Source: Endozoicomonas sp. ISHI1 (lineage in GTDB: Bacteria > Pseudomonadota > Gammaproteobacteria > Pseudomonadales > Endozoicomonadaceae). From it: a DNA stretch of 64,000 nt. Location of the stretch: the NCBI RefSeq assembly GCF_024606225.1, contig NZ_JAGRPU010000003.1, forward strand, positions 124,001-188,000, given 5' to 3'. The notes under the pieces were generated by a model. It saw only the letters and a program-made list of their open reading frames with translations. It was not told the DNA's origin and did not search any database. Every line of letters starts with the position of its first letter. The stretch's first letter is position 1. Position numbers and translations under genes: made by a program. Shown here in pieces: positions 1 through 8,118 of the stretch.

Positions 1-345
1 GCCTATTACAGCCGTGACTCTGACTTGTCGGTTGACTTCAGCGTCAATTCTGCCAAACAGGCGGCTCATCTTATTGAGTGTCAGCTCACTCTGCCAGCGT
101 GCGGAGGCTTGTTGATCTGCAACCCGCTCCCCAAAGAATACGCAATACCCTGGGAAGACGTCTCTCCCAAAGTCGATGATGCTGTTTACCATGCAGAGAA
201 ACAAGGCATACACGGTAAAGCCCTGACACCCTTCCTGCTTGAGCACCTCTACCAGCATCATGGTGAGCAGCTGCTGCTGGCGAATCTTTCCATGCTCAGA
301 AATAACACCCGGCTGGCGGCCATGATTGCCCGCCAATTCAATTAA
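1..345 (+). CDS. psuG: Pseudouridine-5'-phosphate glycosidase, C-terminal part
   Basis: This is the 3' end of a gene that begins before the window; the frame is open from base 1. The family reversibly splits pseudouridine 5'-phosphate into uracil and ribose 5-phosphate in pseudouridine breakdown. The visible 114 residues fit the C-terminal third of PsuG. They include the segment reading roughly YYSRDSDLSVDF, the conserved ICNPLPKEYAIP stretch (family: ANPIPxEYxMP), GKALTPFLL, and a terminal helix of the NNTRLAAMIA type. The catalytic lysine and metal site lie upstream and cannot be checked. A TTG at 25 is only an internal leucine codon. No partner psuK kinase is visible downstream; the next gene is an acetyltransferase after a 127-bp gap. 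The family call is firm from the motifs. Substrate specificity is inferred from the family. Confidence 0.88.
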   Translation, partial: AYYSRDSDLSVDFSVNSAKQAAHLIECQLTLPACGGLLICNPLPKEYAIPWEDVSPKVDDAVYHAEKQGIHGKALTPFLLEHLYQHHGEQLLLANLSMLRNNTRLAAMIARQFN

Positions 346-472
346 TCACTGTAACATCAGGATTGACTGAGCGACCCGACTCAGAACCATGTCGGGCTGC
401 TATCCATTCATGATCCGTTATGCAAGAATACTTTTCTAAATTCTTTAACTCCATTTATCAGAAATCATTTAC

Positions 473-952
473 ATGCCCGATATTTTCGTAGCCGATTATT
501 CGAACCCCGACCATGGCCAGGCCATTATTGAGTTACTCGACCACTATGCCAAAGACCCAATGGGCGGAGGAATGCCATTAAGCACCTTCGCCAAAGGACA
601 TCTGATTCAGGAATTAGCAAAACGTCCTTTTGCATTCTCTGTCCTCTGTCTGGTTGATGGGCAACCAGCCGCTCTGGCTAACTGCCTGGAAGGATTTTCC
701 ACTTTTGCCTGCAAACCACTGATCAACATCCATGATGTGGTCGTTAATGAGTCATTCAGAGGTCAGAGCCTTTGCAGAAAACTTTTTGAAAAAGTTGAGC
801 AAGTTGCCATAGAAAAAGGGTGTTGCAAAATCACTCTGGAAGTACTGCAAGGCAACCCTGTAGCACAGGCCGCTTACCGGAAGTTGGGCTTCGCAGGTTA
901 CGCACTGGATGAACACCTCGGACACGCCTTGTTCTGGGAGAAAAAACTCTGA
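473..952 (+). CDS. GNAT-family N-acetyltransferase
   Basis: This 159-residue protein has the GNAT fold, which transfers an acetyl group from acetyl-CoA to an amine. The acetyl-CoA binding motif A is visible at about residues 88-110 (HDVVVNESFRGQSLCRKLFE, a variant of V.x.RGxGxxxxL). It is followed by a C-terminal motif B with NPVAQAAYRKLGF, typical of this superfamily. The RGQSLC loop departs a little from the usual Q/RxxGxG/A. The length is standard for a single GNAT domain. The gene is followed after only 29 bp by the S1-domain gene on the same strand, so the two may be co-transcribed. The substrate cannot be told from sequence; free amino acids, polyamines, antibiotics and protein N-termini are all possible in this superfamily. 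Confidence 0.85.
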   Translation: MPDIFVADYSNPDHGQAIIELLDHYAKDPMGGGMPLSTFAKGHLIQELAKRPFAFSVLCLVDGQPAALANCLEGFSTFACKPLINIHDVVVNESFRGQSLCRKLFEKVEQVAIEKGCCKITLEVLQGNPVAQAAYRKLGFAGYALDEHLGHALFWEKKL

Positions 953-981
953 CTTTTCACCTTTCGCTCAAAGGAACAGAT

Positions 982-1833
982 ATGTCTGGAAAGTACGTTA
1001 AAATTGGCCAGAAAAATCGCCTGAAAGTCGTCGATAAAGCAGGCTTCGGTGTATTTCTGGATGGTAGACAGTTTGATGAAATCCTGCTACCCAAAAGACA
1101 TGTGCCTACAGACTGCACTATTGGGGATGAACTGGATGTCTTTGTCTACCTGGACTCCGAAGACCATCTGATCGCAACGACAGAGACACCTCTGGCCTCT
1201 ATTGGTGAGTTTGCTGCCCTGCAAGTCAAAGAAGTCAACCAGATTGGCGCCTTTCTCGACTGGAATCTGGGCAAGGATCTACTGGTACCGTTTCGTGAAC
1301 AAAAAACCCGCATGCGTGAAGGCGGGCGCTATGTTGTTTATCTCTATCAGGATGAACAGACAAAACGCATAGTCGGATCCTCCAAGCTGCACAAGTTTAT
1401 TGATCGCTCAGCAGGAGAGTATCAAAACAGCCAACCTGTATCCCTCCTGATTCACGACAAAACCGACCTTGGCTACATGGCGATTATCAACAACAAACAT
1501 CAGGGACTGCTTTTCAGTCAGGAAGTAAACGACTCAGTCAAACTGGGTGATAAAGTACAAGGCTATATCAAGCGTATCAGACCGGATGGGAAAATTGACC
1601 TCTGTCTGAAAAAGCCCGGCTTTGACCAAAAAGCGATGGACTCTCTCAGCCAGCAGATCATGGACAAGCTGGAAGCCGCCGGAGGTTTTCTTCCCATGAA
1701 CGATAAAACCGATCCTGCTGAAATAAAACGGGCCTTTGGAGCCAGCAAACGTGCTTTCAAAATGGCACTGGGTGGATTATACAAGCAGCGTCTTATTCAA
1801 ATTGAAGCATCAGGTATCCGTAGCTGTCAGTGA
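982..1833 (+). CDS. S1 RNA-binding domain protein, CvfB/YitL-like
   Basis: A 283-residue protein with several S1-like OB folds. The most recognisable blocks are at about residues 10-60 (GFGVFLDGRQFDEILLPKRHVP), 75-130 (VNQIGAFLDWNLGKDLLVPF) and 160-215 (GYMAIINNKHQGLLFSQE... GDKVQGYIKRIRPDGKIDL). The C-terminus (about 225-283) resembles the winged-helix tail of CvfB/YitL proteins, with phrases such as AFGASKRAFKMALGGLYKQRLI. CvfB family proteins bind RNA and affect virulence-factor expression in Gram-positives; the role in Gram-negatives is less clear. The ATG at 982 is preceded by AAAGGAACAG, a good ribosome binding site. The stop codon abuts the stop of the convergent gene at 1834 with no gap, leaving no room for a separate terminator. 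Confidence 0.82.
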   Translation: MSGKYVKIGQKNRLKVVDKAGFGVFLDGRQFDEILLPKRHVPTDCTIGDELDVFVYLDSEDHLIATTETPLASIGEFAALQVKEVNQIGAFLDWNLGKDLLVPFREQKTRMREGGRYVVYLYQDEQTKRIVGSSKLHKFIDRSAGEYQNSQPVSLLIHDKTDLGYMAIINNKHQGLLFSQEVNDSVKLGDKVQGYIKRIRPDGKIDLCLKKPGFDQKAMDSLSQQIMDKLEAAGGFLPMNDKTDPAEIKRAFGASKRAFKMALGGLYKQRLIQIEASGIRSCQ

Positions 1834-2733
1834 TTAACCTTCTGACTGCAAACTTTCTATAGCCTGAAAGATGCTGGAAAAATCTTTCTTGCCCATCCCC
1901 CCGGAAACATGGCGGTTATAGAGAGAATAAGCAAGGCCACCCAGAGGCGTAACGGTCTCACTGCCACTGGCAGCCGCCATTGCCAACTCAAGATCTTTCA
2001 ACATCAGTTCACTCATAAAGCCCGGCTCATAGTCTCTGGAAGCCGGAGCATTCGCCATCAGTCCAGGACATGGGTTATACACCTCCAGAACCCAGTTTTT
2101 ACCCGAGCTGGCCAGCATGATGTCAGAAAGTACGGCAGGATCGAGGCCATTTTTAGCGCCAAGATTAAGCGCCTCTGAGGTACCTATCATCGAGATAGAC
2201 AGCAACATATTATTACAGGCTTTAGCCACCTGACCCGCACCTGGCCCACCCGCCAGAAAGACATTTTCCCCCATATCCAGCAGTAAAGGTTTCACCTTTT
2301 CAAACACTTCAGGATTGGCTGCCCCGCACATAAACGACAGAGTACCTGCTGCCGCGCCGGCAACGCCACCGGACACCGGCGCATCCACCATTGACTTCCC
2401 TTTCTCGACGGCAGCCGCCGATAACTTTCTGGCGGTATCCGCATCAATAGTACTGGTGTCGACAAGAATGGCAGAGGCCGGAGCAGAATCCAGCAACCCC
2501 TGATCCAGATAAAGACTTTCCACATGCTTGCCAGCGGGCAACATTGAAATAACGAACTCAGCCCCGGAACATGCCTGCTCTGCACTGCCCGAAGCTTTTG
2601 CTCCCAAAGCGGTCAGAGCATTGACTGCCTCAGGAACAAGGTCAAATACACTCACATCATGACCACCCCTGACCAGATTAGCTGCCATGGGCGCTCCCAT
2701 ATTGCCAAGGCCGATAAACGCAACCGTTGCCAT
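1834..2733 (-). CDS. mmsB: 3-hydroxyisobutyrate dehydrogenase
   Basis: The protein is about 299 residues and belongs to the beta-hydroxyacid dehydrogenase family, which oxidises 3-hydroxyisobutyrate to methylmalonate semialdehyde with NAD in valine degradation. The N-terminal Rossmann motif is clear (FIGLGNMGAPMAANL), as is the substrate-binding signature DAPVSGG. The catalytic helix is also present (GPGAGQVAKACNNMLL), with the expected lysine. The C-terminus keeps KDFSSIFQ. An upstream GTG at 2742 is possible, but the ATG at 2733 has GGGAG at suitable spacing and begins exactly at the Rossmann strand, so I chose it. No other valine-degradation gene is adjacent. Related glyoxylate reductases share the fold, but the motif set and length favour 3-hydroxyisobutyrate dehydrogenase. 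Confidence 0.88.
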   Translation of the reverse strand: MATVAFIGLGNMGAPMAANLVRGGHDVSVFDLVPEAVNALTALGAKASGSAEQACSGAEFVISMLPAGKHVESLYLDQGLLDSAPASAILVDTSTIDADTARKLSAAAVEKGKSMVDAPVSGGVAGAAAGTLSFMCGAANPEVFEKVKPLLLDMGENVFLAGGPGAGQVAKACNNMLLSISMIGTSEALNLGAKNGLDPAVLSDIMLASSGKNWVLEVYNPCPGLMANAPASRDYEPGFMSELMLKDLELAMAAASGSETVTPLGGLAYSLYNRHVSGGMGKKDFSSIFQAIESLQSEG

Positions 2734-3149
2734 GATCCGCACTCCCGAGTGTTTGTTGTTGTCATCTCAGCACAATTAAACAGAGTAGTACGTTTATAAT
2801 ATGCAGGATTTCGACTAAAACTAAAACCTGTGTATTTCATGCTGTGAAGACGGCTTCAATGCGTCAGAACCCCTCATTAAAGCCTACTCACTGAACACTT
2901 TTCACACGGCCAGGCCAGACGAGACTGCACTTCAGAATGCACTCATCTGCATGTATACAATGCTGATACTTCTGACAATGCCTCTGAGGAAGGTGAATAT
3001 TCCGGTCGCATACCCTTTAGAGATACAGTTACTGTTTTTTTGTCGAGTACGAATAAATAGCATGTAATTAATTACATCATTGTCTTGATTATCCGGAACA
3101 AGATGCACACAATCCGCCAATCATAGTTATTTGTTGTAAACTAAACACG
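2734..3149. promoter_or_regulatory. Divergent intergenic region with a perfect 16-bp palindrome
   Basis: This 416-bp gap separates mmsB (leftward) from the MarR-type regulator (rightward). It holds a perfect palindrome, ATGTAATTAATTACAT, at 3062-3077, about 73 bp before the regulator's start codon. MarR proteins are dimers that bind palindromes of this size and commonly repress their own gene, so this is a good candidate operator (inference). I see no coding sequence in the rest of the gap. Confidence 0.5.
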
Positions 3150-3572
3150 ATGCGCAAGTACGAAGATTCTCTACCACTCAAGTTACTCAAGGCCAGAGAG
3201 GCAGCCATGAGCTTCTTCCGTCCCATGCTGCAGGAGCACTCCATTACTGAACAGCAATGGAGAGTGATGCGGGTTCTGAACGACGCTGATGAGATGGAAA
3301 CCAAACAGCTGGCTGATGCTTGCTGCATCCTGAGCCCCAGTCTGACGGGCATTATCCAGCGACTGGAACAACAGGATTATGTCAGCCGCCGCAAGTCATC
3401 AGAAGACCATCGACGCATTTTGGTCAAGGCAACCCCAAAAGCCAGAAAACTCTTGGACGAAATGACCCCTATGGTGGAAAACAGTTATAGCCGTCTTACC
3501 CAGGGGTTAAGTCAGGAAAAGATGGAACGGCTGAAAGAGTTACTTGATGAAGTCAGCCTGCTGACCAACTGA
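3150..3572 (+). CDS. MarR-family transcriptional regulator, HpaR-like
   Basis: A 140-residue winged-helix regulator. The N-terminus (YEDSLPLKLLKAREAAMSFFRP) and the segment ITEQQWRVMRVL are close to HpaR, which represses homoprotocatechuate (4-hydroxyphenylacetate) degradation genes. The recognition region is at about residues 55-95 (METKQLADACCILSPSLTGIIQRLEQQDYVSRRKSSEDHRR), with the wing DHRRILVKAT. The length matches the family. No aromatic-degradation genes are next to it, so the target may be distant, or the regulator may control itself through the palindrome at 3062-3077. The next gene, a secreted cupin, starts 153 bp downstream. The MarR assignment is firm; the HpaR subgroup is likely but not proven. 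Confidence 0.85.
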   Translation: MRKYEDSLPLKLLKAREAAMSFFRPMLQEHSITEQQWRVMRVLNDADEMETKQLADACCILSPSLTGIIQRLEQQDYVSRRKSSEDHRRILVKATPKARKLLDEMTPMVENSYSRLTQGLSQEKMERLKELLDEVSLLTN

Positions 3573-3725
3573 GATCCATTATTTTACTTCTACAGGCGAC
3601 TGAATATCGGCTGCATAACAGCCATTAAAGTACGTTCAGACGTGTGACGGGTGGTAGACTGATCAGATCAGGATTCATTTTTCTTTAGTGAATAAATCAA
3701 CCAATCCCCTCGGAGTAAAATTATA

Positions 3726-4154
3726 ATGAAGACCGCTCTAAAAAGCGCCGCTCTGTTTCTGGCTATTGGTAGTTCTTTCACTTTTCCTGCTGGCCAGTCT
3801 TCTACCGAAGTACTGGCGCACAGCACGACCAGTTGGGATGGTAACTCTCTGAAAGGAGTCAACCTCAAGAACCCTGAAGTCCATGTGCTTCGCATTGCCA
3901 TTGCCCCACATTCAAGACTGCCTATCCATAAGCACCCTGTTATCAATGCAGGCTACCTGGTTAAGGGTAAGCTCACAGTTGTCCGCTTATCCGATGGCAA
4001 GAAACTGGAGCTGAAAGCGGGTGAGGCTTTGGTTGAGATGGTGGATGAATGGCATTACGGCGAAAACAAATCTGATGAGCCTGCAGAAATCATTGTCGTC
4101 TACGCCGGTGATGAAGGTCAGGCTATCACGGTGCTAAAAAAAGAAGAACCATAA
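3726..4154 (+). CDS. Secreted cupin-domain protein
   Basis: A 142-residue protein with an N-terminal signal peptide (MKTALKSAALFLAIGSSFTFPAGQ), so it probably acts in the periplasm. The mature part is a single small cupin beta-barrel. Motif 1 is at about 60-80 (APHSRLPIHKHPVINAGYLVKG, with two histidines suited to metal binding). Motif 2 is at about 95-115 (LKAGEALVEMVDEWHYGENKS, with a histidine). Cupins of this type bind a metal ion and range from enzymes to sensors; the substrate is unknown. The ATG at 3726 is preceded by CGGAGTAAAATTATA, a reasonable ribosome binding site. The gene stands alone between the MarR gene and the antiporter. Confidence 0.75.
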   Translation: MKTALKSAALFLAIGSSFTFPAGQSSTEVLAHSTTSWDGNSLKGVNLKNPEVHVLRIAIAPHSRLPIHKHPVINAGYLVKGKLTVVRLSDGKKLELKAGEALVEMVDEWHYGENKSDEPAEIIVVYAGDEGQAITVLKKEEP

Positions 4155-4485
4155 CCGATAGATCCCCGGTTTGGAGAGACTGTCGCGTGGGAACCAACGT
4201 TTTGCGACAGCTTCTTAAATTCAATTCCAGTCACCTTGCAGCATGACGAAACTGTCCAAGACAGGCTCCCATATTCTGAGGCTGGCGATACAGTGAATAA
4301 GCACTATATCAGTTTGCCCGGGTAACCCTCGGGCTGCATGAATTCACATCATTTAATACTATGCCAAGAGCTATACCAGAATAGTTTCTCGCCCGGTGCC
4401 CGCGGCTTAAGGTCTACACTGAGCAGGCTGCCATAGTTGTTGCTTAAATCCATCTGAGTTCTTCTGGTTACGAAAGGTATGATCA
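4155..4485. other. Intergenic gap with a weak stem-loop
   Basis: This 331-bp gap follows the cupin gene and precedes the antiporter gene. A 7-bp inverted repeat (CTGTCGC at 4180-4186, GCGACAG at 4204-4210) lies just after the cupin stop and could help end transcription, although no T-run follows it. I see no plausible gene here. Confidence 0.35.
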
Positions 4486-6012
4486 ATGAAGAATTACAAT
4501 ATTTTTGCGTTGATAGTCTTTTTGTTGGGGATTTTGGCTGCAGTTAATAGTAACCACCAATACGAAAGCAATGTCGAATTGCTCAAACCCGCCTTTCACT
4601 ATGGCTTCTGGTCGCTTCTTCCCGGATTAGTAACGATAGCCTTATGCTTGCTCACCAGAGAGCCATTAACAGCCTTGTTGGGCGGCATCATTATTGGTTC
4701 AATCATGCTCGGTCGATACGACCTGACTGACAAAGTGATTATTCCCAACTTAGCTAAAGAAGGCACTGCAGCTATATTATTGCTGTATTTGTGGCTTCTT
4801 GGCGGCCTCTTGGGGGTTTGGTCTAAAACGGGTGCCGCACAAGCATTTGCCACATTTATGACCAAACACTTTGTAAAGAGCCAACGTTCAGCGAAGCTTG
4901 TCGCATGGCTTCTGGGGGTACTGTTTTTTCAGGGGGGGACAATAAGTACAGTGCTGGTAGGCACTACAATACGTCCGATTGCCGACAAAGCCAAAGTCAG
5001 CCATGAAGAAATGAGTTACATTGTCGACTCAACAGCATCACCCATCGCTTCTGTATTGGCATTCAACGCTTGGCCTGCCTACGTTCAGGCATTTATTTTT
5101 GTGCCAGGCGTGTCATTTCTGGCAACGGAAGCAGATCGTTTAGCTTTTTTCTTTAGCAGTATTCCTTTCAGTTTTTACAGCATTTTGGCTGTTACAGGAA
5201 CACTTTTACTGTGCCTGAATATTACTTGTTTTTCTGGGAACCTCATGAGACAGGCTAATAAAAGAGCAATGGAAACGGGTCAGTTAGACGCTGAAGGTGC
5301 ACAACCACTTAGCTCAACAGAATTGCAAACGCCCAACGTTCCCGATCATTACAACCCGCATGTTCTGGAATTCATTATTCCTCTGGTCAGTCTGATTGGT
5401 ATCGCTGTCCTGACGTTCGTTTATTTGGGTACTCCAAAAGTAAACTGGGCCTTCGGAACCGCTCTGTTGCTATCTGCTACCATTGCCCTGGTCAAAGGCA
5501 TGTCATTGGCCAATGTCATTGAAGGTTTTGGTGATGGATTAAAAGGTGTGGTGGTTGCTTCAGTCATCCTGATGCTCGCCATGATCATTGGCAGTATCAG
5601 CAAGGAAGTTGGCGGCGGGTCCTATGTAGTGTCAATATTTGGTGAACAACTTCCCTTTTGGTTATTACCGGTTATTTTACAACTGGTTACTATGGCCATT
5701 GCTTTTTCAACGGGTACAAGCTGGGGAACCTATGCGATCACCTTCCCTCTCGCCATGCCTCTGGCCTGGGCCATTGCACAATCACAGTCATTAGCCAATC
5801 CAGAGCTGTTCATGATGATATGTTTTGCCACAGTGTTAAATGGAAGCGTGTTCGGCGATCAATGTTCACCCATATCCGACACGACTATATTAAGCTCGAT
5901 GACCACAGGGTGCGATCTGATGGATCATGTGAAGTCTCAGATCATTCCAGCAATATTTGCTGCTTCGTTAGCCGCTTGTTTATGGACGGCAACTGCCTAC
6001 TTTTTTGCATAG
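4486..6012 (+). CDS. Na+/H+ antiporter, NhaC family
   Basis: A 508-residue integral membrane protein with about 12 hydrophobic segments. The strongest family mark is the C-terminal signature [15 protein letters not shown], shared by NhaC antiporters. Supporting stretches are the [21 protein letters not shown] segment and the [19 protein letters not shown] segment. The family exchanges internal Na+ (or Li+) for external H+, and some members swap organic anions such as malate and lactate. The ATG at 4486 is preceded by GAAAGGT at a suitable distance. The gene is monocistronic by spacing; the small secreted genes downstream begin 106 bp later. The transported ion is inferred from the family. Confidence 0.88.
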   Translation: MKNYNIFALIVFLLGILAAVNSNHQYESNVELLKPAFHYGFWSLLPGLVTIALCLLTREPLTALLGGIIIGSIMLGRYDLTDKVIIPNLAKEGTAAILLLYLWLLGGLLGVWSKTGAAQAFATFMTKHFVKSQRSAKLVAWLLGVLFFQGGTISTVLVGTTIRPIADKAKVSHEEMSYIVDSTASPIASVLAFNAWPAYVQAFIFVPGVSFLATEADRLAFFFSSIPFSFYSILAVTGTLLLCLNITCFSGNLMRQANKRAMETGQLDAEGAQPLSSTELQTPNVPDHYNPHVLEFIIPLVSLIGIAVLTFVYLGTPKVNWAFGTALLLSATIALVKGMSLANVIEGFGDGLKGVVVASVILMLAMIIGSISKEVGGGSYVVSIFGEQLPFWLLPVILQLVTMAIAFSTGTSWGTYAITFPLAMPLAWAIAQSQSLANPELFMMICFATVLNGSVFGDQCSPISDTTILSSMTTGCDLMDHVKSQIIPAIFAASLAACLWTATAYFFA

Positions 6013-6118
6013 GTTTTTTGATTAAGAAAATACGTCTTGCAGATTACTCTTGCGTTTACATCTCGAATGTAAACGTTGATTTAAGGTGCTCACTGGTGCA
6101 GCAACTCAGGTGCGTTAA

Positions 6119-6445
6119 ATGAGTTTAAGAAAACTCTTTTTTGTATTAGTTTTTTTTATACCAATACCTGTATACGCTTACCAGGTCTATAAGGTTGTGA
6201 CTCCTTTCCCTTACCGATCATGCTCTTGTGAGACAGCAACCATTTTCAAAATAGATGATCTACATTATATGGCACACAGGTGTGGTGGGAGCTATCTAAC
6301 CCGTCAGATTAATGTCGAAAGCTTTGACGTTGAAGCCCAAACGTTTCAAATTCGCGTTGGTTTCAGTCGCTATGAAGTTGTCATTCTTGAACATGAATCA
6401 AAACGAGAAGATTCAGCCAGACCACAATCCAGGTGTGTCAGATGA
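6119..6445 (+). CDS. Small secreted protein, tandem paralog 1
   Basis: A 108-residue protein of unknown function with a clear signal peptide (MSLRKLFFVLVFFIPIPVYA, cleavage probably after A20). The mature part starts YQVYKVVTPFPY and has cysteines in a CSC cluster plus one more in HRCGG, suggesting disulfide bonds in the periplasm. The end of the mature domain (FDVEAQTFQIRVGFSRYEVVILEH) is closely matched by the next gene. Its TGA stop overlaps the ATG of that gene as ATGA, so the two are probably translationally coupled. I do not recognise the family. Confidence 0.6.
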   Translation: MSLRKLFFVLVFFIPIPVYAYQVYKVVTPFPYRSCSCETATIFKIDDLHYMAHRCGGSYLTRQINVESFDVEAQTFQIRVGFSRYEVVILEHESKREDSARPQSRCVR

Positions 6446-6723
6446 GTTTAAGATCCCTCTTTTTTGCATTAGTTTTTCTTATATCATTACCTGTCCACTC
6501 ATACGAAGTGTATAAGATTACGTCCCCTTATGAATCATGCTCTTGTGAGCCGGCAACCATCCACAAAAGATGTGGTGAATATTTAATAGAATACAAGTAT
6601 GGAGATAGATATCTTGTCAGCAATGTGGCCATCGTAAGTTATGATTTTGAAGCTCAAACACTTCGAATTCGTATTGGTTTAGAAGAGTTTGAAGTGACAA
6701 TTCTTGAACATTTTTCAATGTGA
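6442..6723 (+). CDS. Small secreted protein, tandem paralog 2
   Basis: A 93-residue paralog of the preceding gene. It starts at the ATG that overlaps the previous TGA (ATGA at 6442-6445). An in-frame GTG three codons earlier is less likely, because the protein from 6442 begins MSLRSLFFALVFLISLPVHS, an almost exact copy of the first signal peptide. The mature part shares YEVYKITSPYESCSCEPATI and the closing YDFEAQTLRIRIGLEEFEVTILEH. The middle is shorter by about 12 residues. The function is unknown. The pair clearly arose by tandem duplication and then diverged. Confidence 0.6.
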   Translation: MSLRSLFFALVFLISLPVHSYEVYKITSPYESCSCEPATIHKRCGEYLIEYKYGDRYLVSNVAIVSYDFEAQTLRIRIGLEEFEVTILEHFSM

Positions 6724-7038
6724 GAGTAGTGAAGAAGGTCTGAAAGCACTGGAGAACAGCGTCACAGTTGCTACATTATTATTGCCAATGGCTTTTTATT
6801 TTCTGATGGAATCCCGGCTCTCTCCAATTGGAAAACGTCGAATGTCAGACATACCCATGGCGTTGGCAGCCTTCTTCACTGTTGATAGACTTTCGCTCAC
6901 GCTCCGTAACGTTGAAGTCAGACGATGCCAGAAGCCTGAAACAAAAACAGCTTTGAACCGGTCGCCGCCTCCCCGGATCACTGAAAGCTGCTGAAGCCCC
7001 GGGGGGGCGGTATTCCAGAGTAAGAGTGCCCACTTCTC
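6724..7038. other. Intergenic gap, no convincing gene
   Basis: This 315-bp gap lies between the small secreted genes and hutG. A 96-codon open frame (6704-6994) overlaps the end of the previous gene. It has no ribosome binding site and no recognisable domain, and it reads as degraded sequence. I see nothing else to annotate. Confidence 0.4.
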
Positions 7039-8013
7039 ATGTCTGAGTTAAAACCTGTAGAAACCAATGTCTGGAACGGCCGGGAAGATTACGACGGCGA
7101 CCCGCAGCAGACACAACGCTGGCACCAGAAAGTTAAACCCTACTCAGAACACTCAGGCTCCAGTGGTCTGGTGCTAATCGGGCTGGCCAGCGACGAAGGT
7201 GTCAGGCGTAATCATGGCAGAGTGGGTGCTGCCAATGGCCCGGACCTGATTCGAAAATGCCTCGCCAATCTTCCCTGGAATCGAGACGATGGACTTTATG
7301 ATCTGGGCAACGTTCACTGTCAGGATGGCGACCTGGAAAGCGCACAGGATCAATTCAGCCAGGCGCTGGTGAAAGCGCTCAGGGATGGCATGCTACCAGT
7401 CGGCCTGGGGGGTGGACACGAAATAGCCTGGGGGAGTTTTAAAGGGCTGGCAGACTTTCTTATCCACGATCACAAGACCCTCAAAGGATTGAATATTGGT
7501 GTGATCAATTTCAATGCCCACTTTGATCTGAGAAAGCCAGAGAAAGGAGCCAGTTCCGGAACCCCCTTCTGGCAGATGGCTCAGTTCTGCGAGCATCAGA
7601 ATCTTGACTTTCACTGTATGTGTCTTGGCATCAGCCGCAGCAGTAACACTCAGGCGCTGTTCGAACGGGCTGATGAGCTGAATGTAGCCTATATCACCGA
7701 TGATCAGGTTCATAGAGATAATCTCGATTTTCTGATCGAAGAACTGACGTGTTTCACCTCTATGGTGGATCATGTTTGTTTAACCATTGATCTTGATGCT
7801 TTTCCCTCTTACCAGGCTCCGGGGGTGAGTGCTCCGGCGGTAAGGGGAATTCCCCTGGACCTAACGGCAACCCTTCTGCAGACCATCAAGGAATGTGCGA
7901 AAGTACGGGTGATAGATGTTGCTGAATACAACCCTGAGTTTGATCATGATCTGCGTACAGCAAGGCTGGCTGCCTGGTTGATTAACCAGCTCACCGATCA
8001 ACCGAATGAATAA
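7039..8013 (+). CDS. hutG: Formimidoylglutamase (arginase superfamily)
   Basis: A 324-residue protein that would hydrolyse N-formimidoyl-glutamate to glutamate and formamide, the last step of one histidine-degradation route. Arginase-superfamily metal motifs are visible: GGGHE at about 126-130, the central NFNAHFDLR, and IDLDAFP at about 253-259. The GVRRNHGRVGAANGP and GVSAPAVRG segments are typical of HutG. In the central motif the usual DAHxD, which binds the two manganese ions, reads NAHFD: the first aspartate is replaced by asparagine (codon AAT). All other visible ligands are kept. No other hut gene is nearby. The family call is firm; activity is uncertain because of the substitution. 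Confidence 0.85.
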   Translation: MSELKPVETNVWNGREDYDGDPQQTQRWHQKVKPYSEHSGSSGLVLIGLASDEGVRRNHGRVGAANGPDLIRKCLANLPWNRDDGLYDLGNVHCQDGDLESAQDQFSQALVKALRDGMLPVGLGGGHEIAWGSFKGLADFLIHDHKTLKGLNIGVINFNAHFDLRKPEKGASSGTPFWQMAQFCEHQNLDFHCMCLGISRSSNTQALFERADELNVAYITDDQVHRDNLDFLIEELTCFTSMVDHVCLTIDLDAFPSYQAPGVSAPAVRGIPLDLTATLLQTIKECAKVRVIDVAEYNPEFDHDLRTARLAAWLINQLTDQPNE

Positions 8014-8118
8014 CAAAGGGTGCACATGCTGAGGGAGCGCAGCTACTATTTCGCCTTAACAGCGTAGAAACATTGTGCGAAAATCATGCTTTCCGGATAA
8101 ACACTATATGAGCGTAAA

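Noticed and set aside
6704-6994. 96-codon open frame after the small secreted genes
   Set aside because: It overlaps the previous gene, has no ribosome binding site and no recognisable domain.
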